Part shown: positions 4,805-8,816 of the stretch, in pieces
Position numbering within the stretch: position 1 is the stretch's first letter
How the letters are laid out: each line of letters starts with the position of its first letter
Source of the DNA: Bacteroidales bacterium
GTDB taxonomy: Bacteria > Bacteroidota > Bacteroidia > Bacteroidales > JAADGE01
DNA length: 8,816 bases
Reading direction: 5' to 3'
NCBI GenBank assembly: GCA_029932445.1
Contig: JAOZQB010000128.1
Coordinates: 1-8,816, forward strand
Position numbers and translations under genes: made by a program
Notes under the pieces: generated by a model
The model's database searches: none
Seen by the model: the letters and a program-made list of their open reading frames with translations, nothing else
What the model was told of the DNA's origin: nothing

Positions 4805-5641
4805 TCAGTCGGTTGTTGCAAGTTCATCCGATAATAATTTTTTATTATTTCGTTTTTCAACCCGTTTTGAAATTCCGATACCCACTTCATAAAGAAGTAC
4901 CAACGGCAAACTGACCAAAATTTGTGAAAAAATATCCGGCGGTGTAATAATAGCTGATAAAGCAAGTATAGCAACCAAAGAATGTTTTCGATATTTTTTT
5001 AAGAATTTTGGTGTTACCAATCCGATTTTACTCAAAAAGAAAATTAAAATCGGTAATTCAAAAACCACGGCTGAAGCTAAAACAACTGATGTAAATGTTT
5101 GAATGTAAGAATTTAAGTTAATTTTATTGACAACATCTTGACTTACATTATATGTTCCCAAAAAATTCATTGATAAAGGGACGATGATATAATATCCGAA
5201 CAGAGCACCAAGAGAAAATAAAACCGATGCAAAAAAAACAGCTCCTCTGCTGTGTTTTATTTCTCTTTTTTTCAAAGCCGGTTTCAAAAAAAGCCAAAAT
5301 TCATTAAAAACAAACGGAAAAGCAATAACCAAACCGACAATTAAGGATACCGTTATATGTGTCATAAATTGTCCGGTCATTTTAATATTTATAATACTAA
5401 ACGGTGTTTGATTGATACAAATTGATTTTAATCCTAAAAATTCGCCCAAACTGCACATCGTTTTGTTAGTAATAAAATCAGGCGTTTTTGGTGCAAGTAA
5501 AACTTCATTAAAAATAAAATGTTTAAAGAAAAAAGCTGTAAATGCCAGTATTATAATATATAAAATTGAACGTATTAAGTGCTTCCGTAAAGCTTCTAAA
5601 TGTTCTAAAAATGACATTTGATTCGGTTTCTTCTTTCCCAT
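4805..5641 (-). CDS. tatC: Sec-independent protein translocase subunit TatC
   Basis: TatC is the multi-spanning receptor of the twin-arginine pathway, which recognises RR signal peptides and recruits TatA to move folded proteins across the inner membrane. The 278-residue protein has six hydrophobic segments (about 22-42, 92-114, 132-156, 180-203, 220-235, 238-256) and the N-terminal SFLEHLEALRKHL block (10-22). E127 in PALKKREIK corresponds to E. coli E103, a signal-peptide contact. The position matching E. coli E15 appears to be A17, with E16 next to it. The first periplasmic loop (about 43-90) is long and holds C63 and C75. Residues after 257 form a charged cytoplasmic tail. The gene lies 56 bases after kdsD on the same strand without a recognisable promoter, so co-transcription is likely. 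No tatA/tatB is in the window. It ends nine bases from the convergent oxidoreductase gene. Confidence 0.95.
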   Translation of the reverse strand: MGKKKPNQMSFLEHLEALRKHLIRSILYIIILAFTAFFFKHFIFNEVLLAPKTPDFITNKTMCSLGEFLGLKSICINQTPFSIINIKMTGQFMTHITVSLIVGLVIAFPFVFNEFWLFLKPALKKREIKHSRGAVFFASVLFSLGALFGYYIIVPLSMNFLGTYNVSQDVVNKINLNSYIQTFTSVVLASAVVFELPILIFFLSKIGLVTPKFLKKYRKHSLVAILALSAIITPPDIFSQILVSLPLVLLYEVGIGISKRVEKRNNKKLLSDELATTD

Positions 5642-5659
5642 TATTTATCTGTTTTAAAA

Positions 5660-5691
5660 TATCAATTGTTTATTTTTAATTATCAATTGTT
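5660..5691. repeat. Two 11-base direct repeats between kdsD and tatC
   Basis: TATCAATTGTT occurs at 5660-5670 and 5681-5691, exactly 21 bases apart (two helical turns). Each is centred on the palindrome CAATTG. They lie in the 56-base gap upstream of tatC, where no -7 box is visible. The helical phasing fits a dimeric regulator site. The sequence is A+T rich, so a slippage duplication is the simpler alternative. Confidence 0.4.
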
Positions 5692-5697
5692 CAATAT

Positions 5698-6666
5698 TTA
5701 TACGAATCCTTCTTTTAACATATCATGAATATGGATAATTCCCAAATAGTTTCCCTTTTCACAAACAACTAATGTTGTTATATTATGCTTTCTCATTAAT
5801 TCAAAAGCATCAATAGCAAATGCTTCCGGACTTATTTCTTTCGGATTAATACTCATAATATCCTTTGCGACAATATTTTCCAATGAATTTGTTTTTACCA
5901 ACATGCGCCTTAAATCACCATCGGTAATAATCCCTGCCAAATGATTATTTTCATCTAACACTGCCGTTGCACCTAACCTTTTTTCTGAGATTTCAATTAT
6001 AACATCTTTTAATTTTGCATTAACCGTTACTTTAGGAACTTCATTCATTCTATATAAATCATCAACTCTCAAGTACAATCGTTTTCCTAAAGAACCTCCC
6101 GGATGATATTTAGCAAAATCTCTGTCAGAAAAATTTCGAGCATCTAATAAGCTGACAGCCAAAGCATCACCCATAACCAATTGAGCTGTGGTACTGGAAG
6201 TCGGAACTAAATTATTAGGACATGCTTCCGATTCAACCGTTGTTTTAATAACATAATCCGCTTGTTTTGCAAGAAAAGAATCCGTATTTGAAACAAATGC
6301 AATTAACGAATTTCCGAAACTCTTTATATAAGGAACCAAAACTTTTATTTCCGGTGTATTTCCGCTCTTAGATAAACAAATAACAACATCATCGGGTCTG
6401 ATAATACCCAAATCACCGTGAATAGCATCAGCAGCATGCATAAAAACCGAAGGTGTTCCGGTTGAGTTTAATGTAGCCGTTATTTTTTCGGCAATAATTG
6501 CACTTTTACCTATTCCGGTAATAATAACACGTCCTTTACTTTCATGAATAAGATTGACACATTCGGCAAAGATTTCATCAATAAAATCCGTTAAATTTGA
6601 AACAGATTCAGATTCTTTCCGTATAACATCGAGTGCCGTTTTAATAATTTGCTGAAAATTTTTCAC
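5698..6666 (-). CDS. kdsD: Arabinose-5-phosphate isomerase (KpsF/GutQ/KdsD family)
   Basis: It interconverts D-ribulose 5-phosphate and D-arabinose 5-phosphate, the first step toward Kdo, the linker sugar of lipopolysaccharide core and some capsules; cytoplasmic. The 322 residues match the family length (E. coli KdsD 328). The SIS domain (about 35-180) has GRVIITGIGKSA with K54, the HAADAIHGDLG block (77-87), SKSGNTPEI (99-107) with E106, and ACPNNLVPTSS (148-158). E147 and H188 complete the set. K54, E106, E147 and H188 lie at a constant offset of five from E. coli K59, E111, E152 and H193. Two CBS motifs follow (about 205-260 and 268-320). The start is a GTG: an in-frame TAA lies two codons upstream (6675-6673) and the next Met is residue 76. 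The gene leads the kdsD-tatC pair and is divergent from recQ. Family is sure; kpsF/gutQ naming is a matter of context. Confidence 0.95.
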   Translation of the reverse strand: MKNFQQIIKTALDVIRKESESVSNLTDFIDEIFAECVNLIHESKGRVIITGIGKSAIIAEKITATLNSTGTPSVFMHAADAIHGDLGIIRPDDVVICLSKSGNTPEIKVLVPYIKSFGNSLIAFVSNTDSFLAKQADYVIKTTVESEACPNNLVPTSSTTAQLVMGDALAVSLLDARNFSDRDFAKYHPGGSLGKRLYLRVDDLYRMNEVPKVTVNAKLKDVIIEISEKRLGATAVLDENNHLAGIITDGDLRRMLVKTNSLENIVAKDIMSINPKEISPEAFAIDAFELMRKHNITTLVVCEKGNYLGIIHIHDMLKEGFV

Positions 6667-6727
6667 AATTTTTTATTTATTTTTTGCAAAAATAGTTTTT
6701 TGTCTAATTTTATTTTTAATTTAGCTA

Positions 6728-6755
6728 CAAATATATTCAAATAAATTACAAACAA
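6728..6755 (-). promoter_or_regulatory. Possible promoter of the kdsD-tatC unit
   Basis: The minus strand carries TATATTTG (6735-6728), a full match to the TAnnTTTG -7 box, about 60 bases before the kdsD start. The nearest upstream TTG (6755-6753) is only 17 bases away, shorter than the usual 19-21, so the -33 half is weak. I found no equally good element facing recQ in the same 121-base gap. Confidence 0.35.
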
Positions 6756-6787
6756 TATTAAAAACTCCGGGAAACAGAGAATAAAAA

Positions 6788-8816
6788 ATGGATGTAAAAA
6801 ATTTAAATTTAAGTAAAATACTTCAAAAAAATTTCGGTTTTGATACTTATAAAGGTGAGCAAGAAGAAATCATTACGAATGTATTGAATGGAAAGGATTC
6901 TTTTGTATTAATGCCGACCGGCGGAGGTAAATCTTTAACTTATCAGCTTCCTTCACTAATTGTTGAAGGAACTGCAATTGTTATTTCTCCGCTTATTGCA
7001 CTAATGAAAAATCAAGTGGATGCCATGCGCGGTTATAATAAAGATGATGCCATAGCTCATTTCATGAATTCGTCTTTAAATAAAACACAACTCAAACAAG
7101 TTCGTGAAGATGTTAAAAACGGAAAAACGAAATTATTATACGTTGCTCCCGAATCTCTTACAAAAGCAGAAAATACAGAATTTTTAAAATCTGTTAAAAT
7201 ATCATTTTATGCCATTGACGAAGCCCATTGTATTTCGGAATGGGGACATGATTTCAGACCGGAATACCGAAAAATAAGACCGATAATTAACGAAATAGGA
7301 AGAGCTCCGATAATTGCACTCACTGCTACGGCAACGCCTAAAGTTCAACACGACATTCTTAAAAATTTGGATATTTTAGATGCAACTGTTTTTAAAGCAT
7401 CATTTTTCCGATCTAATTTATATTATGAAGTCAGACCTAAAGTAAAACCGGAAAAACAAATTATTAAATTCATTAAACAAAATAAAGGGAAATCGGGTAT
7501 AATTTATTGTTTAAGCAGAAAAAAAGTAGAAGAATTAGCCGAAGTCCTGCAAGTTAATGATATAAAAGCACTTGCATATCATGCAGGAATGGATTCTAAA
7601 ACACGTTCATTGCATCAGGATATGTTTTTGATGGAAGAAGTAGATGTAATTGTTGCAACCATTGCTTTCGGAATGGGCATAGACAAACCTGATGTTCGTT
7701 TTGTAATTCATTACGATATTCCTAAAAGTTTAGAAGGCTATTATCAAGAAACAGGAAGAGCGGGAAGAGACGGCGGAGAAGGAAAATGCATCACTTTCTA
7801 CAGTTATAAAGACATTCAGAAACTTGAAAAATTTATGCAAGGTAAGCCGGTTGCCGAACAAGAAATAGGTAAACAACTTCTTCTTGAAACCATTGCTTAT
7901 GCTGAGACTTCAGTATGCCGACCCAAAGTTTTATTAAATTATTTCGGTGAAAAATTAAAAGAAGATTGCGGCAATTGCGATAACTGTCTTAATCCTAAAA
8001 GAAAATTTGAAGGCAAAGAATATCTTTTACAATTTCTTGAAGCTGTTGATGAATTAAACGAACAATATAAAAGCGAACATATTGCAAATATTCTGGCAGG
8101 TAATGCTACTTCAGCAATAAAATCTTTTAAACATGACACATCCGAACTTTTCGGTTCAGGTGACGAAAAAGATGTTAAATTTTGGGAATCTATTGCTCGA
8201 CAAGAACTTATTAATTATTTCTTAGAAAAAGATATTGATCAATACGGTATTTTAAAAATTACTGAAAAAGGCAGAAAATTTCTTAAGAAACCATATTCGA
8301 TTGAAATCACGGAAGCACACAGATTTGAAGATGATACTGATGATGATATCATCCAAATGAAACAAGGAAGCGGAAGCGGTGCAGGTGACGAAGTTCTTTT
8401 TAAAATGTTGAAAGGTTTAAGAAAGGATTTATCAAAAAAAATGGAAGTTCCGCCTTATGTGATTTTCCAAGACCCTTCATTAGAAGATATGGCTACCAGA
8501 TATCCGATTACACTTGAAGAATTAACTTCGATACAAGGTGTAGGACACGGAAAGGCAACAAAATACGGTAAAGAATTCGTGGAACTTATTGCCGAATATG
8601 TTAAAGAGTTTAGTATTGACCGACCGCAAGATTTAATTGTAAAATCAGTGGTTAAAAAATCAGGTGCTAAAGTTTATATTATTCAAAATATTGACAGAAA
8701 AGTTAATTTGAGTGACATTGCAAGCTCTAAAAGATTGAGTATGAATAAACTATTAACTGAAATTGAAGCTATTATTAATTCAGGAACGAAATTAAATATT
8801 GATTATTACATTGATT
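6788..8816 (+). CDS. recQ: ATP-dependent DNA helicase RecQ (cut by right window edge)
   Basis: This is a 3'-5' superfamily 2 helicase that unwinds recombination and stalled-fork intermediates in the nucleoid. 676 codons are visible, with no stop before the edge; Bacteroidota RecQ is usually a little over 700 residues, so only a short tail is missing. In order: the Q motif region FGFDTYKGEQ (16-25), Walker A PTGGGKS (43-49), DEAH (144-147), the aromatic-rich loop CISEWGHDFRPEY (148-160), TATAT (179-183), and motif VI QETGRAGRDG (320-329). The RecQ zinc-binding cysteines are C377, C394, C397 and C400. A winged-helix region follows (about 408-510) and an HRDC domain (about 535-610). A further helical segment (about 613-663) is probably a helix-turn-helix-like tail. 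The ATG at 6788 follows an A-rich leader, with no clear promoter match. Confidence 0.97.
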   Translation, partial: MDVKNLNLSKILQKNFGFDTYKGEQEEIITNVLNGKDSFVLMPTGGGKSLTYQLPSLIVEGTAIVISPLIALMKNQVDAMRGYNKDDAIAHFMNSSLNKTQLKQVREDVKNGKTKLLYVAPESLTKAENTEFLKSVKISFYAIDEAHCISEWGHDFRPEYRKIRPIINEIGRAPIIALTATATPKVQHDILKNLDILDATVFKASFFRSNLYYEVRPKVKPEKQIIKFIKQNKGKSGIIYCLSRKKVEELAEVLQVNDIKALAYHAGMDSKTRSLHQDMFLMEEVDVIVATIAFGMGIDKPDVRFVIHYDIPKSLEGYYQETGRAGRDGGEGKCITFYSYKDIQKLEKFMQGKPVAEQEIGKQLLLETIAYAETSVCRPKVLLNYFGEKLKEDCGNCDNCLNPKRKFEGKEYLLQFLEAVDELNEQYKSEHIANILAGNATSAIKSFKHDTSELFGSGDEKDVKFWESIARQELINYFLEKDIDQYGILKITEKGRKFLKKPYSIEITEAHRFEDDTDDDIIQMKQGSGSGAGDEVLFKMLKGLRKDLSKKMEVPPYVIFQDPSLEDMATRYPITLEELTSIQGVGHGKATKYGKEFVELIAEYVKEFSIDRPQDLIVKSVVKKSGAKVYIIQNIDRKVNLSDIASSKRLSMNKLLTEIEAIINSGTKLNIDYYID

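Noticed and set aside
4831..4848. A+T-only hairpin (ATAATAA-TTTT-TTATTAT) near the convergent oxidoreductase/tatC ends
   Set aside because: The stem has no G-C pairs and lies in tatC coding sequence (the NNKK region). Such structures are expected by chance at this base composition.
6690..6787. A recQ promoter in the kdsD-recQ gap
   Set aside because: TTTTTTG near 6707 followed by TAGCTACA is the best candidate, but it fails the TAnnTTTG box, so I did not call it.
1..8816. A defence island, CRISPR array, mobile element or other novel multi-gene system
   Set aside because: All genes belong to known families with housekeeping or envelope roles. There are no transposase or integrase genes, no spaced repeat array, no tRNA-associated junction and no abrupt composition change. 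RecQ alone, without defence partners, is not evidence of a defence system.

Overview
The window looks like ordinary chromosome from a low-G+C member of the Bacteroidota. Three things point there. DnaX starts with the MENFIVSARKYRP sequence typical of that phylum, and RecQ and the KdsD-type isomerase read like Bacteroidota versions. Most start codons lack a Shine-Dalgarno sequence. Several genes are preceded by the phylum's promoter pattern (TTG/TTTG, 19-20 bases, TAnnTTTG). I see no tRNA, rRNA, CRISPR array, insertion sequence or phage gene.

Layout: (1) 1-811, minus strand: the N-terminal 270 codons of dnaX (clamp-loader gamma/tau), running off the left edge. (2) 812-1125: a 314-base regulatory region between dnaX and the first hsp20. 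It holds a near-leaderless dnaX promoter, two copies of a GCCA...TGTCA repeat, and a sigma-54-like -24/-12 element. (3) 1126-2083, plus strand: two tandem small heat-shock protein genes separated by a perfect hairpin and sharing a leader sequence. (4) 2093-3406, minus strand: a GT4-type glycosyltransferase, convergent with the second hsp20. (5) 3407-3538: a back-to-back divergent promoter region. (6) 3539-4795, plus strand: a COG2509-like FAD-dependent oxidoreductase. (7) 4805-6666, minus strand: a kdsD (arabinose-5-phosphate isomerase) - tatC pair, convergent with the oxidoreductase. (8) 6788-8816, plus strand: recQ, divergent from kdsD and running off the right edge after 676 codons.

Functionally the window mixes housekeeping genes: DNA replication (dnaX), DNA repair (recQ), envelope biogenesis (kdsD for Kdo/LPS, the glycosyltransferase for a surface glycan, tatC for export of folded proteins) and protein quality control (two Hsp20s). 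They do not form one pathway. I found no convincing previously undescribed multi-gene system. The most interesting part is the control region of the Hsp20 pair, where an 8-base-period repeat motif sits upstream of a sigma-54-like promoter. All regulatory calls are by-eye motif matches and need experimental or comparative support.
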